Source: SVTX01 sp045588675 (GTDB lineage: Bacteria; Bacillota; Clostridia; Oscillospirales; CAG-272). Taken from it: a stretch of 64,000 bases of DNA. Every line of letters begins with the position of its first letter. Positions within the stretch are counted from its first letter, which is position 1. The stretch lies in contig JAZNER010000019.1 in assembly GCA_045588675.1 (NCBI GenBank), positions 3,223-67,222 on the forward strand, written 5' to 3'. Below the pieces are notes generated by a model. It was not told where the DNA came from. It ran no database searches and saw nothing but the letters and a program-made list of their open reading frames with translations. This document shows positions 18,638-26,263 of the stretch, one piece after another. A program made the position numbers and the translations under genes.

Positions 18638-18666
18638 TTGATTTTTTTACCAAATACAAGTAAAAT
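18638..18666 (+). promoter_or_regulatory. Promoter for yajC
   Basis: TTGATT (18638-18643), 17-nt spacer, TAAAAT (18661-18666), 41 nt upstream of the ATG. Confidence 0.5.
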
Positions 18667-18706
18667 ATATAAAGTATGAAAATATATTTTTGAAAGGATA
18701 TACAAA

Positions 18707-19030
18707 ATGATTAATTTTGCAATGCTTTTAACAGGCGCAGGCGGAACAGGCGATATGCTTATTACTGTCGGCATGCTTATAGTTGTTGTGGTCGTTTTCT
18801 ATTTCTTTGGTATTCGTCCTCAGAAAAAGCAGGAAAAAGAAACTGCCGCTATGAGAAACAGCCTTCAGGTTGGTGATGAAATCACAACTATCGGTGGTAT
18901 TATCGGAAAAATCGTTAGCATCAAGGACGAAACCTGTGTTATCGAAACAAGCCACGACAGAACGAAAATTCGCATACTTAAATCTGCAATTAGCAAGGTT
19001 GATGTAAAGGCTGAGGACTCCATTGACTGA
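18707..19030 (+). CDS. yajC: Preprotein translocase accessory subunit YajC
   Basis: A small membrane protein that associates with SecDF and the Sec translocon. One membrane helix spans about residues 17-37 (MLITVGMLIVVVVVFYFFG) and is followed by the family hallmark IRPQKKQEKE. The cytoplasmic domain carries LQVGDEITTIGGIIGKIVSI, also typical. The length (107 residues) is normal. The ATG has AAAGGA at 8 nt. A terminator-like hairpin follows, then a TIGR04086 gene; yajC-TIGR04086 neighbourhood is common in Clostridia. Confidence 0.95.
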   Translation: MINFAMLLTGAGGTGDMLITVGMLIVVVVVFYFFGIRPQKKQEKETAAMRNSLQVGDEITTIGGIIGKIVSIKDETCVIETSHDRTKIRILKSAISKVDVKAEDSID

Positions 19031-19052
19031 TGCTTAAATAGCACAAAGTAAT

Positions 19053-19112
19053 AAAAACACCTCCCACATCATATATTTCGATTGAAAATATATGTTACAC
19101 GGAGGTGTTTTT
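19053..19112 (+). terminator. Long hairpin after yajC that contains the next gene's ribosome site
   Basis: AAAAACACCTCC (19053-19064) is the exact inverse of GGAGGTGTTTTT (19101-19112). An inner stem of CATATATTT/AAATATATG extends it. It looks like a terminator with a T-run, but the 3' arm carries GGAGG and the T-run abuts the ATG at 19113. Confidence 0.75.
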
Positions 19113-19613
19113 ATGTTATACGGAAATAAATCAAAAAGCAGTATGCCGCAAATAAGAAAATCGACTGCAATCGTATCAAAACAGAGCTCGGTGGAGCAAG
19201 CTCCCCTTCTTGCTTCTGTTCTTAAAAATTCAATGTACGCTCTTTTAGCTATGTTGCTTTCGGGCTTGGTGCTAATCAGTATTTCAACGGCAATTGCTTA
19301 TGCAAATCCAAACCCCGATTCTCTTGTTTTCCCGCTTTCACTGGCTTCCTTGCTTATGTCAATGTTTATAGGCGGATTTGTTTGTTCCAAAAGAACCTGC
19401 GAATCCCCCTTGCTTTGCGGGATCGTTTGCAGTGGAATAATTACCCTGTTTACAATTTTAATAGCTCTGTGTCTTAGGAACGCGGCAAGCTCAGGCTATA
19501 CTCTCGGCTTTGCATTCTTGTTGCACGGAATAGCTATGCTTTTTGCAATTCTCGGCGCATTCGCGGGCAATATCAAGAAAAAATACAAACCGCGCAAGCG
19601 CAAATATCGCTGA
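19113..19613 (+). CDS. TIGR04086 family membrane protein
   Basis: Of 166 residues: a hydrophilic N-terminus of about 35 residues, then four hydrophobic helices (for example SMYALLAMLLSGLVLISIS and GYTLGFAFLLHGIAMLFAIL) and a highly basic C-terminus (KKKYKPRKRKYR). This is the pattern of TIGR04086/YrzE proteins of spore-forming Firmicutes; no function is established. ATG 19113 is chosen because GGAGG lies 8 nt upstream. The ribosome site is buried in the preceding hairpin, so expression may need a transcript starting inside or an unfolding event. Its stop is one base away from the convergent recO stop. Confidence 0.75.
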   Translation: MLYGNKSKSSMPQIRKSTAIVSKQSSVEQAPLLASVLKNSMYALLAMLLSGLVLISISTAIAYANPNPDSLVFPLSLASLLMSMFIGGFVCSKRTCESPLLCGIVCSGIITLFTILIALCLRNAASSGYTLGFAFLLHGIAMLFAILGAFAGNIKKKYKPRKRKYR

Positions 19614-19614
19614 A

Positions 19615-20409
19615 TTATCTTACCGACTTGTAAAAATCGAGAGAATCAAAGCTTCTGCCAAGATGATTGATTATGTAAGTTTCAGCTGTTCTTGAAAGGT
19701 CATTAAGCTCGCTGTCGTCATTGAGCTCAAATGAGAAGATTTTATTTTGCGGAGAGTTTAAAACAAATCTCACCGCTTGGAGCGTTGATGGCAGCATACC
19801 GCACAATATGCTCGCTTCGGGCATGTCCTCAAAGTCCTTTGAAATATGGGGCTTTGAGGAATTTTTTTTGGAAAGGCAATCTGTGCAGATAAGTCGTCCG
19901 CCCATAACATCAAGATACATAAGCTCGGCATACGAGCGTCGGCAATAAGCACAGCAAGCAGTTTCGGGACAATATCCCGAAATTGAGGCAATTCTCAATT
20001 CAAATACTGCCTTAATAAGCCTTATATCCTTCTCCCCGCGTCCTACAAGATAGAGAGAATTCAAAAGCAAGCGCATTATTTCCTCGCAATTATCACCCTC
20101 GTCGGTAAGCTCGTTTGCCACATCACAAAAATATGAGGAAAGAGCAACCCGCACAATATCAATTGATAAGTCAAAAAAGGGATTGATTACCGAGCCGCCC
20201 TTGAGCCAATAGGTTGAATTTTTTTCATAAATTTCAAAATTACCGTATGTATAGAGCTGTGAAATCGGGGTGATTTTACTGCCCGATGAGCGTCCGCCCT
20301 TTACAATCACGCCAATTCTTCCGCGCTCGGGGGTTATAATATTCACAAGCTTATCACTCGTGCCAATATCGCAAACATTTGTAATTACACCGTCAGTTGC
20401 GAACAGCAT
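19615..20409 (-). CDS. recO: DNA repair protein RecO
   Basis: Loads RecA onto SSB-coated DNA with RecR in the RecFOR pathway. The N-terminal OB-fold includes VITNVCDIGTSDKLVNIITPERGRIG. A zinc-finger-like cluster (CCAYCRRSY followed by LICTDC) is in the C-terminal half. Length 264. It lies 38 nt after era, the usual order in Clostridia. The ATG is preceded by GGGGGG. There is no space for a terminator before the convergent TIGR04086 gene, whose stop is one base away. Confidence 0.93.
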   Translation of the reverse strand: MLFATDGVITNVCDIGTSDKLVNIITPERGRIGVIVKGGRSSGSKITPISQLYTYGNFEIYEKNSTYWLKGGSVINPFFDLSIDIVRVALSSYFCDVANELTDEGDNCEEIMRLLLNSLYLVGRGEKDIRLIKAVFELRIASISGYCPETACCAYCRRSYAELMYLDVMGGRLICTDCLSKKNSSKPHISKDFEDMPEASILCGMLPSTLQAVRFVLNSPQNKIFSFELNDDSELNDLSRTAETYIINHLGRSFDSLDFYKSVR

Positions 20410-20447
20410 ATTCTCTTTTTCCCCCCTTGCCGTATCGTTTGAATAAG

Positions 20448-21332
20448 TTATTCCTCAGTATAGCCGAAATCGGTAATTCCTCTTTGGCTATCTCGCCAAT
20501 TTTCCTTTACCTTAACCCAAAGATTGAGGTAAACCTTTGTGCCGAAAATAGCCTCAAGGTCGGCTCTGGCGTAAGAGCCTACTCTCTTGAGCTCTTCTCC
20601 GCCCTTGCCTACGATAATTCCCTTGTGAGATGCCTTCTCGCAGAAAATCTCGGCTCTGATGCTCACAAGGCTTCCCTCGTCCTTAAATTCCTCAATAGCA
20701 ACGGCTATCCCGTGAGGAATTTCCTTATTAAGTGTGCGCAAAAGCTTTTCTCTGATAATCTCAGCCGCTACCTGACGCTCGGACTGGTCGGTTACGATAT
20801 CCTCCGGGAAGAAGAAATCCGACTCGGACAAAAACGGCTTACACTCTTCAAGCAAGGCGTCAACGCCCTTTCCGTTTTTGGCGCAGATCGGAACGACCGC
20901 GCTGAAATCGTGAAGAGCTGCATAAGATGCAATCGTTTGGGCAATTTCCTCTCTGCGATAAAGGTCAATTTTGTTAAGAGCCAAAATGCCTGGAGTCTGA
21001 GTGCTCTTCATATAGTTAATTACATTTTTTTCAATATCGCTTATCGGCTTGCCTGTGTCAACCACCAAAATAACCGCGTCGGAGTGCTGCATTGTTGAGT
21101 TTGCCGTCTTCACCATAAACGAGCCAAGCGTGTTTCTGGGCTTAAAAATACCCGGAGTATCAAGAAATACAAACTGATTTTCTCGGTCGGTATGTATTCC
21201 GATAATTCTGTTACGGGTGGTCTGCGGCTTAGAAGAAACTATTGCCACCTTTTCACCGAGCATAGTATTTAAAAGTGTTGATTTTCCAACATTTGGCCGT
21301 CCTACGATTGCTATAAATCCTGTTTTTTTCAT
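20448..21332 (-). CDS. era: GTPase Era
   Basis: Ribosome-assembly GTPase that binds the 3' end of 16S rRNA. G1 is GRPNVGKST (residues 11-19), G3 is DTPG, and G4 is NKID. The C-terminal KH domain contains IIVGKGGEELKRVG. Length 294 is normal. It follows ybeY by 17 nt and precedes recO, so it belongs to the phoH-ybeY-era-recO cluster. AAGGGG precedes the start. Confidence 0.98.
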   Translation of the reverse strand: MKKTGFIAIVGRPNVGKSTLLNTMLGEKVAIVSSKPQTTRNRIIGIHTDRENQFVFLDTPGIFKPRNTLGSFMVKTANSTMQHSDAVILVVDTGKPISDIEKNVINYMKSTQTPGILALNKIDLYRREEIAQTIASYAALHDFSAVVPICAKNGKGVDALLEECKPFLSESDFFFPEDIVTDQSERQVAAEIIREKLLRTLNKEIPHGIAVAIEEFKDEGSLVSIRAEIFCEKASHKGIIVGKGGEELKRVGSYARADLEAIFGTKVYLNLWVKVKENWRDSQRGITDFGYTEE

Positions 21333-21349
21333 TGTCTTTGCCCCTTAGG

Positions 21350-21844
21350 TTATTTTACCGAAAGTCCCATAATATCCATAATTTCGGTTTGCTTTTCTCT
21401 CATTTCCCTGTCGTCCTCTTCGCTGATTTCGTGGTCATAGCCAAGCAAATGAAGCATTGAATGAACACACAAGAATGCAGTTTCTCGCTCAAAGGAGTGT
21501 CCGTATTCGTCAGCCTGTGCCTTTGCTCTTTCAAGAGAAATTACAATATCTCCGAGATTATTTATAATCTCGTCTATTGCGGGCTCCTCGCTGTTTCCGT
21601 CAAAATCAAAAAGTGGGAAAGACAAAACGTCTGTCGGCTTATCAATCTGGCGGAATTTTTTATTAAGCTCCTGAATTCCCGCGTCATCGGTGAATGTAAC
21701 CGAAACCTCGCATACGTTTCCATAATGCTCATAGTCAAGCGTTGCTTCTACAGCTTGTCTTACAAGCATCTTCATCTTATAGGTTACTGGGAGCTTGTCC
21801 TGTTCATTTTCAAAATATATTTTGAGCGCCATTTTTCTGTTCAT
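21350..21844 (-). CDS. ybeY: Endoribonuclease YbeY (16S rRNA maturation)
   Basis: A zinc-dependent RNase needed for 16S rRNA 3' processing and ribosome quality control. The metal site HSMLHLLGYDHE (HxxxHxxGxDH) is visible near residue 130. Length 164. The start ATG overlaps the phoH stop (ATGA, 21841-21844), showing translational coupling. An internal Met at codon 5 is a possible alternative start. Confidence 0.96.
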   Translation of the reverse strand: MNRKMALKIYFENEQDKLPVTYKMKMLVRQAVEATLDYEHYGNVCEVSVTFTDDAGIQELNKKFRQIDKPTDVLSFPLFDFDGNSEEPAIDEIINNLGDIVISLERAKAQADEYGHSFERETAFLCVHSMLHLLGYDHEISEEDDREMREKQTEIMDIMGLSVK

Positions 21845-22914
21845 TTTCTTTTATCCTTCTCAAAGCCTGTCGCTTCTGCTTCCTTTCGTGCAAAATATTT
21901 TTTATTGTTTTCCCCGCTCTGGCGCGAAGATTGTTTTTCTCTTTTCTCTCTGTCAAACCTTTCGTAAGCCAATATAATCTTCTGCACAAGCTTATGTCTT
22001 ACAACATCTCGCTCGCTAAAGGCGTGTATCGAGATATCCTCAATGCCTGCAAGGATTTTTACTGCCTCTCCAAGTCCGCTCTTTTGTCCTGCGGGCAGGT
22101 CGGTTTGTGTTAAATCTCCCGTAACGACCGCCTTTGAATTAAAGCCAAGACGGGTCAAGAACATCTTCATCTGCTCGGGTGTGCAGTTCTGTGCTTCGTC
22201 GAGAATTATAAAGCAATCGTCAAGAGTTCGTCCGCGCATATACGCGAGCGGAGCTACCTCAATTACTCCCTTTTCTACTTGTCTTTGATAATTTTCAGCT
22301 CCCATCATCTCATAAAGCGAGTCGTAAAGAGGGCGGAGATATGGGTCTATCTTGCTCTGCAGGTCACCCGGTAAAAAGCCTAATTTTTCTCCCGCCTCTA
22401 TTGCCGGACGGGTTAAAATAATCCTCGACACCTGCTTATCTCGGAGAGCCTTTACCGCCATAGCAACCGCCAAGAAGGTCTTACCCGTTCCTGCAGGGCC
22501 AATTCCGAGCACTATCGTATTCTTTTTAATTGCGTTTACATATTGCTTCTGTCCTACCGTCTTTGCCTTGATAGGCTTGCCCTTCATAGTCACGCATATA
22601 CAGTCGTCACCAAGCTCCTCAAGCTCACTCATATTGCCTGAGGACACCATATCACAAACATAAATTACACTTCCATCCGTAATATTCTCATTGTATTTCG
22701 CCATCTTGACAAGATACTGAACGGCAGCGGCTGCCTGCGACACAAAACCGTCATCCTCACCCGAAATTACAATTATATCATCGCCGTTATCGTTCATACG
22801 GTTATGAGCCGCAACGCCGAATTTCTTTTCAATTATTCTGATATTCGCATCACAGCTTCCAAAAACCGAGGCCACAATATCCGCGCTGTCCGCCTTTACA
22901 ATTTTACTGCTCAT
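21841..22914 (-). CDS. phoH: PhoH family ATPase (PhoH-like protein)
   Basis: A P-loop ATPase related to the N-terminal half of superfamily 1 helicases, associated with RNA metabolism. Walker A is GIGPAGTGKTFLAV near residue 145, and the Walker B region is DDCFIILDEAQNCT. The C-terminal tail of about 40 residues is charged. The start is ATG 22914 (MSSKIV) with GGAG 6 nt upstream inside a hairpin leader; a start 4 codons earlier is possible. The gene overlaps ybeY by 4 nt and follows yqfD after 107 nt. Confidence 0.95.
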   Translation of the reverse strand: MSSKIVKADSADIVASVFGSCDANIRIIEKKFGVAAHNRMNDNGDDIIVISGEDDGFVSQAAAAVQYLVKMAKYNENITDGSVIYVCDMVSSGNMSELEELGDDCICVTMKGKPIKAKTVGQKQYVNAIKKNTIVLGIGPAGTGKTFLAVAMAVKALRDKQVSRIILTRPAIEAGEKLGFLPGDLQSKIDPYLRPLYDSLYEMMGAENYQRQVEKGVIEVAPLAYMRGRTLDDCFIILDEAQNCTPEQMKMFLTRLGFNSKAVVTGDLTQTDLPAGQKSGLGEAVKILAGIEDISIHAFSERDVVRHKLVQKIILAYERFDREKREKQSSRQSGENNKKYFARKEAEATGFEKDKRK

Positions 22915-22946
22915 AAAAATCTCCATAAATCTGCGCCGTAGCGCAG
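22915..22946 (-). promoter_or_regulatory. Hairpin plus Shine-Dalgarno leader, copy 3
   Basis: On the minus strand CTGCGC-TACG-GCGCAG (22931-22946) ends 16 nt before ATG 22914. The intervening ATGGAGATTTTT is the same as at the copy near 31502. Confidence 0.6.
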
Positions 22947-23021
22947 AAATTTTATTAATCCTTAATCTTAAATCTTAAGCCAATTTCGCTCAAAAACCAA
23001 ACGGCTACTTGACATTTTAAG

Positions 23022-24224
23022 CTAATTTTTTTCTTCCCCGACTATACTCATATCGACATCAAACTCCGAAACCTTTGCAATATTTTCAACCGCAACAACA
23101 ACACAATAGAGAGAAAAGCTATTCTCTCTTATACTTGGCGTGATTGTTTTTCGTATTATTACCGAGTCCTCTGACAAAAGCGAAAGCTTTTCCGACAGCT
23201 CGAAATAGGCAAGAAGCTCCGCCTGCTCTTGTGAGCGCGTCTTCTCGACCCTCTCGTACTCCAAATACTTTACTGTGTGAAGCGCAAAGGGAGTATTTGT
23301 TCCGTCGGGCAAGGCATAATTCTCCACAATATCTATTTTATCATAAAAAGCACCCTCATTTCCACTGTTTTTTGAAATATTAATTGAAAAATCAAAAAAA
23401 TTTAAATATTGGTCACAATATTCGACACCTGTGTACTCAATTTCTTCATATTTATACGGAATTTCAATAAAAAATTCGGTCGTTGTCTTTGCATAAACCT
23501 CTCCTGCCGAGCGAGTATATCTGAATCCCACTCGCTCGCTGTCAAAAAGTCCGCTCACAAGAAGGTCCCCCTTCTCTACGACCTGCCCCGACCTGACAAC
23601 TACATTTCCTCGATAAATCCTTACCTCCTCAACAACTCCCGCCTTTGTTGCGACAAGATTTGCGGGCTTTGTCACTCCTTCAAATTTCTCTGCCAACGCT
23701 CTTTCCCTTATCTGCACCTCAGCAACAGTTCCCATTATGTTTATTGAGATCCAAGAAATATTTTCAGTGTCTATAAGTATCTTATTTTCAATTTTATCGG
23801 TATTAATGCTTGGTATGTAGCTTCCTACCGAAAAATCGTATTTTTTTAATATTCCGCAAAGCTCCGACGAGGTTATTTTCTCATTTCCGACGATCTCAAT
23901 ATCCCAGATAAACTGTTGCGACAAAAAGATAAGAGCCACTGCAATCAGAATTCCTGCTAAAATACCGTATCTGTACTTATACCTCTCAAATAAAGCAGGC
24001 AAGCCCTTTGTTTTTTCAATCTCAAAGCATATCCCTCGCGCGCTTGCCTCTTTTTTTAATTTTTTGAGTGCAGACAGGCGAAATCTCAATTTCACACCAT
24101 TTTCCACAGCCTCAAAGTTATCATACGGTATGCAATAATACATACATAAATTCAAGAGGGCGGCAACATTATCACTTGGAACAACGACAACGGCGCTTCC
24201 GCACAAATAATAGGATATATTCAT
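23022..24224 (-). CDS. yqfD: Sporulation protein YqfD
   Basis: Membrane protein of the forespore/mother-cell programme, paired with YqfC in endospore formers. Of 400 residues: a cytoplasmic N-terminal domain of about 90, one membrane helix (about 88-107, YGILAGILIAVALIFLSQQF), and an extracytoplasmic part. The segment SWISINIMGTVAEVQIRERA resembles a POTRA-like domain, as in FtsQ and YqfD proteins. The ATG overlaps the yqfC stop by one base (TAATG). In Bacillus both genes belong to the mother-cell regulon; regulation here is inferred. Confidence 0.9.
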   Translation of the reverse strand: MNISYYLCGSAVVVVPSDNVAALLNLCMYYCIPYDNFEAVENGVKLRFRLSALKKLKKEASARGICFEIEKTKGLPALFERYKYRYGILAGILIAVALIFLSQQFIWDIEIVGNEKITSSELCGILKKYDFSVGSYIPSINTDKIENKILIDTENISWISINIMGTVAEVQIRERALAEKFEGVTKPANLVATKAGVVEEVRIYRGNVVVRSGQVVEKGDLLVSGLFDSERVGFRYTRSAGEVYAKTTTEFFIEIPYKYEEIEYTGVEYCDQYLNFFDFSINISKNSGNEGAFYDKIDIVENYALPDGTNTPFALHTVKYLEYERVEKTRSQEQAELLAYFELSEKLSLLSEDSVIIRKTITPSIRENSFSLYCVVVAVENIAKVSEFDVDMSIVGEEKN

Positions 24225-24538
24225 TAGCTCCGCTCCCCCTTGTTTTCGTCAAACCTCACCCCGTTTATGTATCCATCAATGCAAATCGCTCCGTCGAGAT
24301 ATGCTGAGCAAACAAGCCTCTCACCCTCTATATTGACCGAAAAGCCCTTGATTGACAAAACCATCTCGTCGGGAGAATATTTTAAAATCCGCCTGCACCC
24401 GTGAACTATAACGTTATTTCTGCCTCTTATTTCAAGTCTGAAATCCCCCGTGAATATGTCAGACGGCAAAGATGCTTTGACAGAAAGAAACTCTACAAAT
24501 CCGCCCCTTTTTGTCTTTTTTTCGTTATTTTTACTCAT
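24224..24538 (-). CDS. yqfC: Sporulation protein YqfC (YabP/YqfC family)
   Basis: A 104-residue protein with the beta-rich YabP fold: LEIRGRNNVIVHGCRRILKYSPDEMVLSIKG. The adjacent yqfD with a one-base overlap gives strong context. It has no membrane segment. Known from Bacillus as a sporulation protein expressed in the mother cell. The gene lies head-to-head with ylbJ, also sporulation-linked, 70 bp apart, so the two may share control. Confidence 0.88.
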   Translation of the reverse strand: MSKNNEKKTKRGGFVEFLSVKASLPSDIFTGDFRLEIRGRNNVIVHGCRRILKYSPDEMVLSIKGFSVNIEGERLVCSAYLDGAICIDGYINGVRFDENKGERS

Positions 24539-24608
24539 ATTATAACCTCAATCAAAATATAAATTTTATGTCAGGCAAATAAAAACCAACCATTAAGAGA
24601 GGCGCGGA

Positions 24609-25739
24609 ATGAATAGTTTAAAAAAGCAAAAAACCCGATTGAACATTTCTGTGGAATTGGCTTTTGGCGTGATTTCCGCGCTTTCGTTTATCCTTGTTCT
24701 TAATCGCTCCGATATTGCAATAGAGTATATGAAAAAAGGGCTAAAACTATGCGTAGCAAACGTGATCCCCTCGCTTTTTCCATTTATGGTCATTTCAGAT
24801 TTAATTGTAAGCAGCGGCGTGGGAATAATTATCTCTAAGCTCTTTGAAAAGCCTATGAAATTTATATTCGGTGTCGGTGAGGCCGGTGCCTGCGCTTATA
24901 TTTTAGGCTCGCTGTGCGGTTTTCCGATTGGCGCGAAAACCGCAATATCAATGTACGACAACGGCTCAATTTCAAAGAGAGAGCTTACCCGAATTATGAC
25001 CTTTTGTAACAATCCGGGCTCCGCGTTTATCATATGTGCCGTAGGCGTGTCGCTTTTTTCCTCGCGGGAAATCGGGTTGGTTTTATACACTTGTATTCTG
25101 CTTTCCTCCGTGACCTTCGGTATTATCGGAAACATTCTGTTCCGCGAAAAATCAACAGAAAAACACAATGCGGTTGTCCTCAATAAAACGCGCTTGGGGA
25201 TTAGTATGATTACCTCAGCGATTGAAAGCTCAGCATATTCAATGCTTATTGTCTGCTCTTATGTTGCTTTTTTTTCGGCTTTGGTTGGTTGCATAGGCTC
25301 TGTTTTGTCTGCGCTTGATATTCCAGAGCTATTCACGGCTTGTGTTTTTTCTTTTTTTGAGCTGTCGGGCGGTGCTGATGCAGCTTCTTTGCTTGAAAAT
25401 AAAACTCTTGCAGTTATACTCTGCGCAATGGCAGGCAGTTGGTCGGGTCTTTCGGTGCATTTTCAAATTATGACTATTTGCCAGGGACGAGGAATATCCT
25501 TTAAGCCATATTTTATTGCAAAGGCAGTACAGTCAGTAATCTCTGCGGTTTATACCTTGATATCAATAAAATTTATTTTCCCAAGTGCTATTGACAGCAT
25601 CAACTCTGCACCGTCATCAAATCAAGTGTTTTATAACATAAGCTATTCAAATCCGCTTTTGTTTGGATTAATCTTAGCTTTGATTGCTCCTTTTGCGATT
25701 AATTATGCAAAAAAGATATTGTCGCACTCAAAGGGGTAA
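24609..25739 (+). CDS. ylbJ: Sporulation integral membrane protein YlbJ/SpoVV
   Basis: A multi-pass membrane protein of 376 residues with nucleoside-recognition (Gate-like) repeats. SpoVV imports dipicolinic acid into the mother-cell/forespore boundary in Bacillus. Diagnostic segments are LCGFPIGAKTAISMYDNG and CNNPGSAFIICAVGV. About 8-9 hydrophobic helices are visible. RBS-like AGAGAGG is followed closely by the ATG. The gene is divergent from yqfC-yqfD. No clear terminator was seen before the tRNA-Thr promoter. Confidence 0.87.
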   Translation: MNSLKKQKTRLNISVELAFGVISALSFILVLNRSDIAIEYMKKGLKLCVANVIPSLFPFMVISDLIVSSGVGIIISKLFEKPMKFIFGVGEAGACAYILGSLCGFPIGAKTAISMYDNGSISKRELTRIMTFCNNPGSAFIICAVGVSLFSSREIGLVLYTCILLSSVTFGIIGNILFREKSTEKHNAVVLNKTRLGISMITSAIESSAYSMLIVCSYVAFFSALVGCIGSVLSALDIPELFTACVFSFFELSGGADAASLLENKTLAVILCAMAGSWSGLSVHFQIMTICQGRGISFKPYFIAKAVQSVISAVYTLISIKFIFPSAIDSINSAPSSNQVFYNISYSNPLLFGLILALIAPFAINYAKKILSHSKG

Positions 25740-25769
25740 AAAATCGACAAAAAATTTTGACAAAGGGAC

Positions 25770-25798
25770 TTGACAAACATACTTTTGTTTGATATAAT
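25770..25798 (+). promoter_or_regulatory. Consensus promoter for tRNA-Thr (and perhaps valS)
   Basis: TTGACA (25770-25775), 17-nt spacer, TATAAT (25793-25798), 27 nt upstream of the tRNA 5' end. Confidence 0.85.
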
Positions 25799-25825
25799 AT
25801 ATAAGTCGTCGAAGAAGACGGCTAT

Positions 25826-25901
25826 GCTGCTATGGCTCAGTCGGTAGAGCACGTCATTGGTAATGACGAGGTCATCAGTTCGATTCTGATTAGCAGCTCC
25901 A
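25826..25901 (+). tRNA. tRNA-Thr (GGT)
   Basis: The cloverleaf has acceptor GCTGCTA/TAGCAGC, D-arm GCTC...GAGC, and anticodon stem CGTCA/TGACG around loop TTGGTAA (anticodon GGT). The T-arm is ATCAG/CTGAT, and CCA is encoded (25899-25901). It is a lone tRNA gene upstream of the valS T-box. Confidence 0.97.
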
Positions 25902-25907
25902 AGCAAA

Positions 25908-25933
25908 AGCGGGTGGCATTTATGCCATCCGCT
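25908..25933 (+). other. Hairpin between tRNA-Thr and the valS T-box
   Basis: AGCGGGTGGCAT/ATGCCATCCGCT pair over 12 bp with one G-U, and a 2-base centre. No T-run follows, so it may not end transcription and the tRNA and T-box could share a transcript. Confidence 0.55.
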
Positions 25934-25947
25934 AATATAATCAAAAA

Positions 25948-26221
25948 CACTGTGACCAAGAGAAGTATGTCATTTCCTTTTTTCAGAGAGCGAGCGGTTG
26001 GTGCGAGCTTGCACAGGAATGGCGGAAGGTAGCTTGCGAGTGGCGCTTATGAACTTGGAATGTTAAATTCCAAAATTAGTTTGCGACGGTAGCTTACGTT
26101 ATAGCTTTGAGTGATATTTCCCTGCTCCTTGAGAGCTCACGGAAAATATAAGTCGGGTGGTACCGCGCTTTGTGCGTCCTGATGTTGCCTAATTGGCTGA
26201 ACATCGGATGCGCTTTTTTAT
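25948..26221 (+). promoter_or_regulatory. T-box leader of valS (valine-tRNA sensing)
   Basis: Stem I carries the conserved AGAGAAGTA and CAGAGAGCGAGC segments and the GGTTGGTGCGAGC apical loop. By comparison with the trpS T-box, the specifier is GTA (Val) at 26029-26031. The T-box proper is GGGTGGTACCGCG (26155-26167). The terminator hairpin is 26174-26186 with 26200-26213, followed by a T-run. Uncharged tRNA-Val should favour the antiterminator. Confidence 0.93.
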
Positions 26222-26263
26222 TTTGTTTAAAATACGTAAAATTATATGAAAGGATTTTAAATT

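Noticed and set aside
20397..21098. 233-codon open frame on the plus strand over era and recO start
   Set aside because: Antisense to era, with no Shine-Dalgarno, and no recognisable family.
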